Part shown: one piece after another, positions 17,475 to 26,762 of the stretch
How positions within the stretch are numbered: position 1 is the first letter of the stretch
How the letters are laid out: each line of letters starts with the position of its first letter
Assembly: GCA_021792595.1 (NCBI GenBank)
Contig: JAJYUI010000002.1
Location: forward strand, 1 to 39,208
Length of the DNA: 39,208 nt
Reading direction: 5' to 3'
Source of the DNA: Thermoplasmata archaeon
GTDB lineage: Archaea; Thermoplasmatota; Thermoplasmata; Thermoplasmatales; Thermoplasmataceae
Notes under the pieces: model-generated
What the model was told of the DNA's origin: nothing
Seen by the model: the letters and a program-made list of their open reading frames with translations, nothing else
Database searches by the model: none
Made by a program: the position numbers and the translations under genes

Positions 17475-19352
17475 TTGAGTAATTTTATAGGCCCTCTGAG
17501 GCTCCACAATCTGAAAAAGAACGGATACGTCCGGATACAGGATCATGGCATGATTGCAAGCAACAGGACTGCCGCTCTTGTTGCGATGGACGGCACAATT
17601 GACTGGGCATGCATGCCCAACTTTAACTCCGAACCGATATTCTGCTCAATCCTGGACAAGAACAAGGGAGGTTACTTCACCATCACTCCTGAAAATCAGG
17701 AAGATGCAACTTCGGGACAGTTCTACCTGGATCATACCAATGTTCTTATGACAGAATTCTATAATAATGGCAGAACAGTTCTAAGGTTAACCGACTTCAT
17801 TCCAACTTCTGAGTTTAGCACAATAAACTTTCCCGAAATACACAGATATATTGAGACTCCTGCAACTGACATGAAGATCAGGGTGGAGTTGAAACCCTCC
17901 TTCAATTACGGCAGGGACCCCGTCCTGATTGAGAAGAATCATTACGGTTTCATGTTCAGGGGGAGCAAGGACAACATAGCTCTATCCACAGACATGAGTC
18001 TCAGGGAAAAGGGAAACCTTGTATCTGGAACGATACAGATGGAGAAGGGATCCTCAAAGTGGGCGGTAGTAGCGCATGGGGTTAACCATATAGAAAGAGT
18101 GACTGATTACCGGTCATACGAAAGACTTGAGGAAACATCGTCATACTGGAAAGCGTGGGTTTCCCAGGCGCAGTATTCCGGAATATACAGCAAAGCAGTG
18201 AGCAGGTCTTCCCTGGCTCTTAAAGCGCTTTTTTATGAACCATCCGGAATGATGGTGGCTGCGCCCACCTCCTCACTGCCTGAATCAATAGGGGGAGAGA
18301 GGAACTGGGATTACAGGTACTCATGGATCAGAGACACTGCTTACGTGGTGGAGGCGCTCTTAATCATAGGGTATAAGAGGGAAGCCATCAAGTTCATCTA
18401 CGATATGATGGAGATAATAAAGAGGGAGGGGAGAATCAGAACAATATACAGTATCAATTCTCATTCTGATCTGGATGAAATCGAGTCCGACTTCGAGGGA
18501 TACATGGGATCGAGACCTGTGAGGTTTGGAAACAAAGCATCCGAACAGCTCCAGATCGACGAGTATGGATCGATTGTAAATGCCATATACTTCCTTTCAT
18601 CAATAGGAGGGATAGTGAACTCCTACCTATGGGACTTCGTGGGAGAGATACTTGGAGAACTGCAAAAAATATGGAACACAAAGGATTCTAGTATCTGGGA
18701 ATTCAGATCCGCCCCAGAGCACTATACTTATTCAAAGGTCATGGCATGGGCTGCGTTTACTCGTGCGATTGAGATAGGAAAAAAATTGAATTATACAGGG
18801 CACTACCAGAGGTGGCAGTCCATCGCAAATGAAATCAAACAGAGTGTTCTGGAGAACGGATTCGACAAGTCCGAGAATTCATTTGTCCAGTACTATGGGG
18901 CCAAACATACTGATTCGGCGCTACTAAGGATGCCTCTCCTGGGATTTCTCCCAGCAAATGATCCAAGAATGAAGGGTACAATCCAGAAAATAGAAAAGGA
19001 TCTTATGATGGACGGATACCTTTTCAAGCGGTACCCCAACGATGACGGCCTGAAGAGCCGTGACAATGCCTTCACGCTGCTTTCATTCTGGTATCTGGAA
19101 GTTCTCGTGGAACAGAAAGAATATACTAAGGCGAGAGAGGTATTTGAATCGCTCCTTGAAAGGGGGAACCACCTGGGCCTGTTTTCGGAAGAGATAGATT
19201 TCGACACGGGTGACCAGGTTGGAAACTTCCCGCAGGCCATGACACACCTAGGAATAATAAGGGCTGCAAAGAAGCTCAATGAAGTTTTCAAGAAGAACCT
19301 GAGCGGGAAACACTCAAACCTGAGTGGGAAGCACTCAAATATGATGCATTAA
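17475..19352 (+). CDS. Glycoside hydrolase family 15 protein (glucoamylase/trehalase-like)
   Basis: IQDHGMIASNRTAALVAMDGTIDWACMPNFNSEPIFCSILD, GGERNWDYRYSWIRDTAYVVEALL, and C-terminal GLFSEEIDFDTGDQVGNFPQAMTHLGII are GH15 motifs. TTG start. Confidence 0.93.
   Translation: MSNFIGPLRLHNLKKNGYVRIQDHGMIASNRTAALVAMDGTIDWACMPNFNSEPIFCSILDKNKGGYFTITPENQEDATSGQFYLDHTNVLMTEFYNNGRTVLRLTDFIPTSEFSTINFPEIHRYIETPATDMKIRVELKPSFNYGRDPVLIEKNHYGFMFRGSKDNIALSTDMSLREKGNLVSGTIQMEKGSSKWAVVAHGVNHIERVTDYRSYERLEETSSYWKAWVSQAQYSGIYSKAVSRSSLALKALFYEPSGMMVAAPTSSLPESIGGERNWDYRYSWIRDTAYVVEALLIIGYKREAIKFIYDMMEIIKREGRIRTIYSINSHSDLDEIESDFEGYMGSRPVRFGNKASEQLQIDEYGSIVNAIYFLSSIGGIVNSYLWDFVGEILGELQKIWNTKDSSIWEFRSAPEHYTYSKVMAWAAFTRAIEIGKKLNYTGHYQRWQSIANEIKQSVLENGFDKSENSFVQYYGAKHTDSALLRMPLLGFLPANDPRMKGTIQKIEKDLMMDGYLFKRYPNDDGLKSRDNAFTLLSFWYLEVLVEQKEYTKAREVFESLLERGNHLGLFSEEIDFDTGDQVGNFPQAMTHLGIIRAAKKLNEVFKKNLSGKHSNLSGKHSNMMH
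19296..19337 (+). repeat. Tandem 21-bp repeat (2 copies) at the GH15 C-terminus encoding NLSGKHS NLSGKHS
   Basis: AACCTGAGCGGGAAACACTCA followed directly by AACCTGAGTGGGAAGCACTCA (19 of 21 identical), in frame. Confidence 0.95.
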
Positions 19353-19359
19353 TTTTGTG

Positions 19360-19872
19360 TCAATCCTGGTAATCCCTCTTCCTGATGTACCTGCCATATT
19401 CTGAGTACAAGTACATTGCTGCACCGGCTACGATTGCCGGAATCCCGGATAAGAGCAGGGCCTGTGTAGTGGTTGTGGAATAGGTGAATGACACAATGAC
19501 TTTCGAGGAGTTATTTCCAAGGTTGGTTATATTAAGGTAAAGACTTCCCTGGCTGGATGGGGAGTATGTGCCCGTATAAGTTGTGTTGCTCGTGATTTGT
19601 ATGCCACCACTTATCCTGGCACCGGAAAAGTAAGGCACAACATAGGTGTCTGCACTTCCTGAAGAGGTCACTGAATAAGCAAGGCTGTCTCCACTTGTAA
19701 GCGCATGCGGAAAACTCACATTTTGGGATGCTCCTGCATCCTGCGTAAAACTGGCTGAATAGTAATTCCCGTAATCCAGGGAGTATACTGCAAAGGAAAC
19801 TACCACGACAGACCCCACCATGAGCGCCAAGGATACGATCCTCAGCAACCTTATTGTTTCCCTGCTTATCAA
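19360..19872 (-). CDS. Small membrane/surface protein with N- and C-terminal TM segments
   Basis: N-terminal LLRIVSLALMVGSVVVVSFAVY, Ser/Thr/Asn-rich centre, C-terminal ALLLSGIPAIVAGAAMYLY followed by basic residues. Confidence 0.7.
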   Translation of the reverse strand: MISRETIRLLRIVSLALMVGSVVVVSFAVYSLDYGNYYSASFTQDAGASQNVSFPHALTSGDSLAYSVTSSGSADTYVVPYFSGARISGGIQITSNTTYTGTYSPSSQGSLYLNITNLGNNSSKVIVSFTYSTTTTQALLLSGIPAIVAGAAMYLYSEYGRYIRKRDYQD

Positions 19873-19908
19873 TGGAACCTCAACGAAATATTGTCTATAA
19901 ATCTGACC

Positions 19909-22263
19909 TTATTCTCCCACCTGAATGCTGTCAGAATCAACGGTCTTTACCTCTCCAATCCTGAACATTGCGGACAATACCGGGACGAAACCGCTGACAT
20001 CAAAGGGAGTCCTGATTGTAAGACTTTCCATTGGCATGCCCGGTGACATCTTCAACGAACTCTTGTAGGCCCTGATCATGGAAACCAGCCTGACGAATTC
20101 TTCAAAGTCTGTGGGAGAATATTCAGACATGTCTGCAGGATCGGGCCATTTATCCAGCTGGAGACTCTCTTTCCTGTCTTTTACCGGAATCATTTCGTAC
20201 GCCTCTTCAGAGATAAACGGGAGGAATGGGGAAAACATCCTGAGTATCTGGAGCATTGCAAATGACGATACGTTGACAATTTCGCGGACTTCTTCCCGTT
20301 TACCCGAACTTCTTGCCATGTTGATCTGTGCCTTTGCAATTTCAAGGTAATTATCGCAGAAAGTGTTCCAGAAGAAATTGTCAAGGGTGCTCCTTGCCTT
20401 TGAGTACTGGTAGGAGTCCATCGCATCTGTGACATCAGGAATAAGTGCTCCAATGAGTCCAAGAATCCACTGATTCACGGGAAGCTTGACCCCCTTGACG
20501 TCATGTTCCGGAACGGTGCCATCCGCCATGATCGCGATTAGTTTTGCGGCATTGTATATCTTTATTACGGAGCGTCTGCCTCTCACAAAATCCTGTTCCC
20601 TCACGGCAATGTCATCGCCCGTGATTGAACCGGACGCCCAGTACCTCAGGGAGTCAGCCCCGAATCTTTCCAGTATGGAGCCAACGCTGAGTGAATTCCC
20701 CCTGCTCTTGCTCACCTTTCTTCCTGAGGGATCATAAACAAGGCCGCTTATCACTATGTCTTCCCATGGTTTCCTGCCAAAGTTGAGGTGTGCCCTCACA
20801 ATGCTTGTATATGCCCAGGTAGAAATGATGTCATGCGCCTGGAACCGCACTGAAAAAACGTCATTTGGCAGGTTCCACCTGTCCGCCACAATTGCGGTGG
20901 ATATGGAGGAAGTAAGCCACGTATCCATGACATCCCTTTCAGGCACAACGTCTTCGGAGCCGCAGTGATTACATTTCCTGCCTGTTGTCATGACTGGATT
21001 GATGGGGAGCTCGTCATCGCCAGCCAGTATGGTTTTTCCGCAGGAGTTGCAGTACCATACGGGGAAAGGAACACCGTAGAATCTCTGTCTTGAGATGCAC
21101 CAGTCCCATTTCATTCCGTTAACCCAGTTGTTAAACCTGGTGTGCATATGCTCGGGAAACCATCTGACACTTTCTCCCCTCTCGATAAGACTGTCTCGTT
21201 CTGCCATGGTCCCTATGAACCACTGCCGGCTGACGAGAATTTCCACAGGTGTATCGCACCTCTCATGCGCATTGACCGATTGGTTTTTCTTTTCCTTTCC
21301 CCTTGCAAAACCCTCAGCTTCAAGCTTCTCAATGATGGCCCTTCTTGCAGCCTTGATGCCAAACCCGTTCAGTAACCCAGAATCCTCAATCTTGCCCCTC
21401 CGGTTTATGATTATCCTTGTCTGCAGGCTCAACCTTCTCCATATCTCAAGATCATTCTGGTCACCAAAGGTGCATACCATTTCGATTCCCGTTCCCTTAT
21501 CGGGGTTCACCGAGTTATCGGAGATAATGGGTACCTCGAATTCGTACAGGGGGACCTTCGCGGTTCTCCCTATCAAGGCAGCGTATCTGGGGTCCTCCGG
21601 ATTCGCGGCAAGCGCGACGCAGGCTCCCATCAACTCGGGTCTCGTGGTTGCAATGATGATCTCGCTCATGCCCGACGAAAATGCGACTCTTACAAAGTCA
21701 GTTTCCCTCTCCATGTCCTTGAGGTCACTCTGGGATATCGCGGTTCCACATGTGGGGCACCACATCGTTGGCCCTTCTGAAGTGAATGCCTTACCACTCC
21801 TTGCCAGGGAAAGGAATAGTTTCTGCGACAGGGCCATTACTTCAGGAGAAATCGTCCTGTAATAATTCTCGAAAGTGGCACTGATGCCAAGGGATTTCCA
21901 GGACCTGAGCATTTCAGTCTCCGCTTCCTCGCTTACCTTTCTCACGAGATTCCTGAATTCCTCCAACGGCATTTCATATCCATGGACATCCATTTTCTTT
22001 TCAGTATATCTTTCTGTTGCGAGGCCGTTATCATCAAAACCCCAGGGATACAGTACATTAAAACCACGCAGTCTCTTGTATCTTGCAGTGAAATCCTGTG
22101 ATGGATATGAAAAAGAATGACCTATGTGCATTTCCCCGGACACGGTTGGAGGTGGTGTGTCAACGGTAAAGAGGTTCCTTTCGTCACGCTTGAATGAATA
22201 CAACCCGATCTTCTCCCATCGCTCGATCCACTTTGATTCCATCGCCTTGATATCCAGTTCCAT
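19909..22263 (-). CDS. valS: Valyl-tRNA synthetase
   Basis: FTVDTPPPTVSGEMHIGHSFSYPSQDFTARYKRLRGFNVLYPWGFDDNGLATE, and KMSKS equivalent GRKVSKSRGNS. Confidence 0.96.
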   Translation of the reverse strand: MELDIKAMESKWIERWEKIGLYSFKRDERNLFTVDTPPPTVSGEMHIGHSFSYPSQDFTARYKRLRGFNVLYPWGFDDNGLATERYTEKKMDVHGYEMPLEEFRNLVRKVSEEAETEMLRSWKSLGISATFENYYRTISPEVMALSQKLFLSLARSGKAFTSEGPTMWCPTCGTAISQSDLKDMERETDFVRVAFSSGMSEIIIATTRPELMGACVALAANPEDPRYAALIGRTAKVPLYEFEVPIISDNSVNPDKGTGIEMVCTFGDQNDLEIWRRLSLQTRIIINRRGKIEDSGLLNGFGIKAARRAIIEKLEAEGFARGKEKKNQSVNAHERCDTPVEILVSRQWFIGTMAERDSLIERGESVRWFPEHMHTRFNNWVNGMKWDWCISRQRFYGVPFPVWYCNSCGKTILAGDDELPINPVMTTGRKCNHCGSEDVVPERDVMDTWLTSSISTAIVADRWNLPNDVFSVRFQAHDIISTWAYTSIVRAHLNFGRKPWEDIVISGLVYDPSGRKVSKSRGNSLSVGSILERFGADSLRYWASGSITGDDIAVREQDFVRGRRSVIKIYNAAKLIAIMADGTVPEHDVKGVKLPVNQWILGLIGALIPDVTDAMDSYQYSKARSTLDNFFWNTFCDNYLEIAKAQINMARSSGKREEVREIVNVSSFAMLQILRMFSPFLPFISEEAYEMIPVKDRKESLQLDKWPDPADMSEYSPTDFEEFVRLVSMIRAYKSSLKMSPGMPMESLTIRTPFDVSGFVPVLSAMFRIGEVKTVDSDSIQVGE

Positions 22264-22280
22264 GAGCGGTCCTGAATCAG

Positions 22281-23183
22281 GTGAGAGTTATAATTCTTCC
22301 CCAACGCAGCTCTATTCAGGGCAGATCTGCAGCAGTTATCTTTTATCGTGAATGGCAATCGGGGAGTGGGATCGTATTGCCAGGAGAAAGCGGAAATAGG
22401 GTAATCATTTCGTCGGAGAGAGACGAGGTGAGCCTGGCGCTTGGCAGGAGGCTCCTGCAACTATACAATTTCAGCCAAATTCAAGGTTCTCTGGGGACAA
22501 ACTTCATCTACAAGAATTTTGTACTTATTTTTATAAAAGAAATTCACTTAAATTTTTCGAATATAAATTCTATAGACAGTCTTTTTCCAGATTTACACGA
22601 CGTGGTGGTACTATCCCGCCACTCTTCAGGGGCTAACGTGAAGTCCATGACGGTGCATCCTACCGGTAATCCAGGGGAAGCAATGCTGGGCGGATTATCG
22701 GGGAAACTATCGATGTCAGATCCGCAAATGATGTGCTCCACACTACGTCTGCTAAAGTCAGAAGCTCCAGGTTTCGGCTATGAGGTCACCCTTGAGGCAA
22801 CGCATCACGGTCCACTCAGCCACCTGCCTATGCACTATGCTGAGATAGGGGTGGTCGACGACAAGTGGAAGAGCGATGAGATTCTTGACACACTCCTTAA
22901 ATCTGTAGTAGGCGCCGCCCCGTCGAGAGGAAAAAATTATGTTGGGGTTGGCGGAGGGCACTATATGCCCAAGGTAACGTCACATGTTCTTTCCGGGGAA
23001 GAAAACGTTGGCCACATGCTTACAAAGAGGGTCGTTCCTTCCATTGAAATTCTGGCACAATCCGTGGAAAAAACTCCTGAATGCAAAGGATTCATCGTCG
23101 ACAGGAAAGGGACAAACGGTGAAACGAGGAGAATAATCAGGGAAATTTGTGAAGTACGGAACCTCGAACTGGTCATTATATGA
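22281..23183 (+). CDS. dtdA: D-aminoacyl-tRNA deacylase, archaeal DtdA (GEK1-like) family
   Basis: VVLSRHSSGANVKSMTVHPTGNPGEAMLGG, EVTLEATHHGPLSHLPMHYAEIG, VGVGGGHYMPKVT. GTG start. Confidence 0.93.
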   Translation: MRVIILPQRSSIQGRSAAVIFYREWQSGSGIVLPGESGNRVIISSERDEVSLALGRRLLQLYNFSQIQGSLGTNFIYKNFVLIFIKEIHLNFSNINSIDSLFPDLHDVVVLSRHSSGANVKSMTVHPTGNPGEAMLGGLSGKLSMSDPQMMCSTLRLLKSEAPGFGYEVTLEATHHGPLSHLPMHYAEIGVVDDKWKSDEILDTLLKSVVGAAPSRGKNYVGVGGGHYMPKVTSHVLSGEENVGHMLTKRVVPSIEILAQSVEKTPECKGFIVDRKGTNGETRRIIREICEVRNLELVII

Positions 23184-23347
23184 TATAATAAAAGTATAAT
23201 ATTACATATATGAAATTATATATATAGTTCGCTTGTTATCTCACCTGAGATAGGAAATTCCAGTATCCGTAAACAATCTGTATTAAGTTCAGCTAAGACA
23301 AATTTAAATATAATAAACAACTACTTTGCCTGTATTAACTGAGGTTA

Positions 23348-24313
23348 ATGGAGATGGAAGAGGTTTCCGCTCAAGAGGAAGAACCACCCGGCGGTACCCC
23401 CCTGATTAGGGCAAGTAACATGGAGAAACGCCTCAGGCTGAGGAAATTTTTTGTTAAGTTTGAGGGAGCAAATCCAACCGGCACACAGAAGGACAGGATT
23501 TCCCTGTCTCACGTAAGAAGGGCTGCCCTGGGAGGCTATGACGTTCTTTCCCTGGGAACGTGTGGCAACTACGGTGCCTCCGTGGCTTACTACTCAAGGA
23601 TCTATGGAAAGCGCACTGTCGTTGGAATACCCAGTGCTTACACCGCATGCAGGCGGTCAGAGATTGAATCATATGGTGCAAGCATACTTGGCCTTGAAGG
23701 AACCTATGAGGAGGCCCTGGGGACAATGGGAGACCTAGCGAGGGACAATAACTGGTATGACTGTAACCCGGGCTCTGTGAACTCAGATGTGGACCTGAGT
23801 GGGTACCAGACCATTGCTGATGAAATTATCAGCCAGCTTGGTCACGCACCGGAAATAGTTTCAGTTCCAGTAGGGAACGGAACGACACTTGCAGGCATTT
23901 TCGAGGGGTTCAGGAAAGCATACCAGTCAGGCACGACGGACCGTATTCCAAGTATTATTGGCGCCAGCACGAGTGGCGGCAATCCAATCGTTGAATCTTG
24001 GAAGAAGGGATACAGGACGATAAGAAATCTCCGGGCAGATCAGATCAGGGAAACTGGCACGAATGAACCCCTGATATCATACAGGCCTACTAACGGACAG
24101 GAGGCACTCACAGCTATTTATCAGTCAAGGGGGTATGCGGAATACGTGACCGATGAAGAAATGCTGTATTACTCAAGATTCGTTGAGCAGGCAGAAGGAA
24201 TTTCAGCTCTTCCGGCTTCTTCTTCCGCCATAGCTTCCGCCGTGAAAGTTCTCGGAAGAATAGGAAACGACAGGGAATGTGTTATCGTGCTCACCGGTCG
24301 TGGCAGGACATGA
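23348..24313 (+). CDS. PLP-dependent (fold type II) threonine-synthase-like enzyme
   Basis: FEGANPTGTQKDRISLSHVRRAALGG (Schiff-base Lys context), LGTCGNYGASVAYYSRIYG, VSVPVGNGTTLAGIFEGF. Start may be the second ATG at 23354. Confidence 0.88.
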   Translation: MEMEEVSAQEEEPPGGTPLIRASNMEKRLRLRKFFVKFEGANPTGTQKDRISLSHVRRAALGGYDVLSLGTCGNYGASVAYYSRIYGKRTVVGIPSAYTACRRSEIESYGASILGLEGTYEEALGTMGDLARDNNWYDCNPGSVNSDVDLSGYQTIADEIISQLGHAPEIVSVPVGNGTTLAGIFEGFRKAYQSGTTDRIPSIIGASTSGGNPIVESWKKGYRTIRNLRADQIRETGTNEPLISYRPTNGQEALTAIYQSRGYAEYVTDEEMLYYSRFVEQAEGISALPASSSAIASAVKVLGRIGNDRECVIVLTGRGRT

Positions 24314-25335
24314 AGAACGCAGTCATCATTGCCGAGGGAGTGCTGGGCACCACCTACGGAAAGACGGCCAACGGCCTGCTCAGGTACAGCAAGAGGTTCA
24401 ACATTGTCGGAGTAGTCGACTCCAGGCAAGAAGGAAAGGATGCCGGGGAGGTCGTCAATGGAAAGCCTTCGGGGATACCGGTTGTATCAGATCCGGTCGA
24501 CCTTTTCAACGCAGGTGCGGAAGGCATAATCATAGGGGTTGCCAGCGACGGAGGGACCCTTCCTGGGAATTACCGGAAGTTTGTATCGGATGCCCTGGAG
24601 AGGGGAATGTTTGTCGTCAGCGGTCTCCACGAATTCATCAGCGACGATCCGGAATTTTCAGGGATTGCCAAACGTACCGGCTCAGAAATCACTGACGTGA
24701 GAAAGATATTCAGGGACATGAGGCATAACTTCACCGGCGACATCCTGAACGTGGAATCAAAAAAGATTGCAGTGCTCGGCACAGACAGCGCAGTTGGAAA
24801 AAGGACCACTGCAGTGAAATTGATGGAACACCTTCAGGGCAGGGGAAGCAGCGCCCTGATGATAGGAACGGGCCAGACTGCATGGATCCAGGGTTTCCGG
24901 CACACCATTGTCCTGGATGCAATCGTGAATGATTTCGTCCCTGGTGCCTTGGAAAAAGTCACAGTTGACGCATGGAATGAAGAGAGACCTGACATAATGA
25001 TGCTTGAGGGCCAGGGCTCAGTCATGCATCCTGCTTATCCCGGAAGCTTCGAGATCATAGCAGCATGCAGGCCCGAAGCAATAATACTGCAGCACTCTCC
25101 AGCCAGGGAATTCTATGACGGCTTCCCCGGATTCAGGATCCCACCGGTTGAAACATACATCCGGATACTCGAAACGCTTTCGGGCAAGAAGGTGATAGCT
25201 ATTTCCATTAACAGGGAAGGGATGAAGGACTCTGAACTCCGCGAAACCATTGAAGCATACAGGGACAGGTACTCAATACCAGTTTTTGATCCTCTCGGGG
25301 ATCTCCGGGAAATAGGGGATATAGTGTCAGGCTGA
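24310..25335 (+). CDS. DUF1611 family P-loop protein (DgcN-like)
   Basis: N-terminal Rossmann-like domain (GIIIGVASDGGTLPGNYRK), then KIAVLGTDSAVGKRTTAVKLMEHL P-loop and GTGQTAWIQGFRHTIVLDAIVNDFVPGALE. ATG at 24310 forms an ATGA overlap with the preceding stop. Confidence 0.82.
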   Translation: MKNAVIIAEGVLGTTYGKTANGLLRYSKRFNIVGVVDSRQEGKDAGEVVNGKPSGIPVVSDPVDLFNAGAEGIIIGVASDGGTLPGNYRKFVSDALERGMFVVSGLHEFISDDPEFSGIAKRTGSEITDVRKIFRDMRHNFTGDILNVESKKIAVLGTDSAVGKRTTAVKLMEHLQGRGSSALMIGTGQTAWIQGFRHTIVLDAIVNDFVPGALEKVTVDAWNEERPDIMMLEGQGSVMHPAYPGSFEIIAACRPEAIILQHSPAREFYDGFPGFRIPPVETYIRILETLSGKKVIAISINREGMKDSELRETIEAYRDRYSIPVFDPLGDLREIGDIVSG

Positions 25336-25340
25336 TCTCG

Positions 25341-26762
25341 ATGGGATATGCCGAGAGAGTTCGATGTTTCAATTCCATAGAGGTGATTCCGGACAGGCCT
25401 GGAAGAAACACTGTTTCGGGCACGATAATAGTTACCATGGGTGCAATCACAGAGAAATTCCATCTGGTATTCTCATACAACCGCGATGTAACAATTGACA
25501 GCAGAACAGCGGGCCTCATTCTCACAATGCCGGTGATAAACTATGCTTACTTTGCCGGGGAGATCAGGCTGAACTTCAGGCTTCGCAAAAGGGACGTTGA
25601 TCTCGTGAGGGAATTTGTCAGGACAAACAACACGGAAGTATTCGTTAACAAGATATGCAGGAGGAGATATGAATTCATCAAGAGAGATTTCATTCCCGGA
25701 GAAGGTGAAATTACCAGGGAAAATGCCGAAGGCTCCACGATGATCATTGCAGATGATGTCGTGGACGACACCCCCAGCGAAACTGTGGAATACTCGACCT
25801 GCAGAATTGCGGTTCTATCTTCCGGCGGAAAGGAGAGCCTGCTCTCCTACGGTATCCTGAAGGAACTTGGAAAGGAAGTGTTTCCTGTTTTCTTCAACGA
25901 ATCCGGGGGGCACTGGAGAACTGCGAAGACCTCGTACGACATGATTTCAAGGGAAAACCCGGAAACACTGAAGATCTGGTCCAACGTGGACAGGTTCTAC
26001 ACCTTCATGAGGGACAGGATAACCGCTCTAGACCAGGCCATGGTCCGGAAGAGGGCAGACACCTACCCAATCAGGCTGTTCATTTTTCCAGTTTATGTGA
26101 TGGCCGCATTGCCGTACCTGGTATCTAACGGGATATCAGGTCTGGTCATGGGGAATGAGTTTGACGATCCTGGTGAGATGAAGCCCTTTCATGGCATCAT
26201 CCACCACTATGGAGTGTACGACCAGTCACGGGACTTTTCTGAAAGAATTTCAGGATATTTCAGGGAATCCGGCCATAAAATCGATCTGTACTCCCTTCTA
26301 TACCCAATCTCCGGGTATGTTGTGGAGAATATACTGGGCCACAGGTATCCGGACTTATTCTCCACCCAGAGATCCTGCCATTCATGCCATTTCACCGAGG
26401 AGGAGATCGCCCCCTGCGGGAAATGCACAAAATGTGCAGGAATACTCCTGTTCTGTGCAGCATCCAGCCTTGATTACGGATTGATAGGGTACAGGGATGT
26501 CACCTGCAACGACATAATCAGGATGGCTGATTCAGGACGAATGCGTCTTGATCCGGACGAACTGGAACACATGATCTCCAGGGTGCGTGGAATCGACAGT
26601 AAACTGCACGAACATGTGGAGGGAGTTCATATGCTGCCGGGAGAGCCTGTTCCCTTCAGCCTTGTGCCTGAAGAACTGAGACCAGGTCTCATGGGCATTG
26701 TTGGAAAGTATTCCAGTGGAATATATTCGTTGGCCAGTGAAAACTGGGTGAGGAGAAACTAG
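25341..26762 (+). CDS. PP-loop ATP pyrophosphatase-like protein resembling MurL (UDP-MurNAc-L-Ala-L-Glu epimerase family)
   Basis: AVLSSGGKESLLSYGILKELG (PP-loop SGGK[DE]S), late cysteine cluster RSCHSCHFTEEEIAPCGKCTKCAGILLFCAA as in MurL-like and other PP-loop proteins; overall layout resembles MurL from memory. Confidence 0.65.
   Translation: MGYAERVRCFNSIEVIPDRPGRNTVSGTIIVTMGAITEKFHLVFSYNRDVTIDSRTAGLILTMPVINYAYFAGEIRLNFRLRKRDVDLVREFVRTNNTEVFVNKICRRRYEFIKRDFIPGEGEITRENAEGSTMIIADDVVDDTPSETVEYSTCRIAVLSSGGKESLLSYGILKELGKEVFPVFFNESGGHWRTAKTSYDMISRENPETLKIWSNVDRFYTFMRDRITALDQAMVRKRADTYPIRLFIFPVYVMAALPYLVSNGISGLVMGNEFDDPGEMKPFHGIIHHYGVYDQSRDFSERISGYFRESGHKIDLYSLLYPISGYVVENILGHRYPDLFSTQRSCHSCHFTEEEIAPCGKCTKCAGILLFCAASSLDYGLIGYRDVTCNDIIRMADSGRMRLDPDELEHMISRVRGIDSKLHEHVEGVHMLPGEPVPFSLVPEELRPGLMGIVGKYSSGIYSLASENWVRRN

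Noticed and set aside
21095-21862. 255-aa plus-strand ORF antisense to valS
   Set aside because: Shadow ORF on the opposite strand of a clear ValS; no domain signature. The same applies to the other antisense ORFs in the track.
24279-24695. 138-aa ORF overlapping the DUF1611 gene in another frame
   Set aside because: Highly Arg/His/Gln-rich shadow translation of a well-supported gene.
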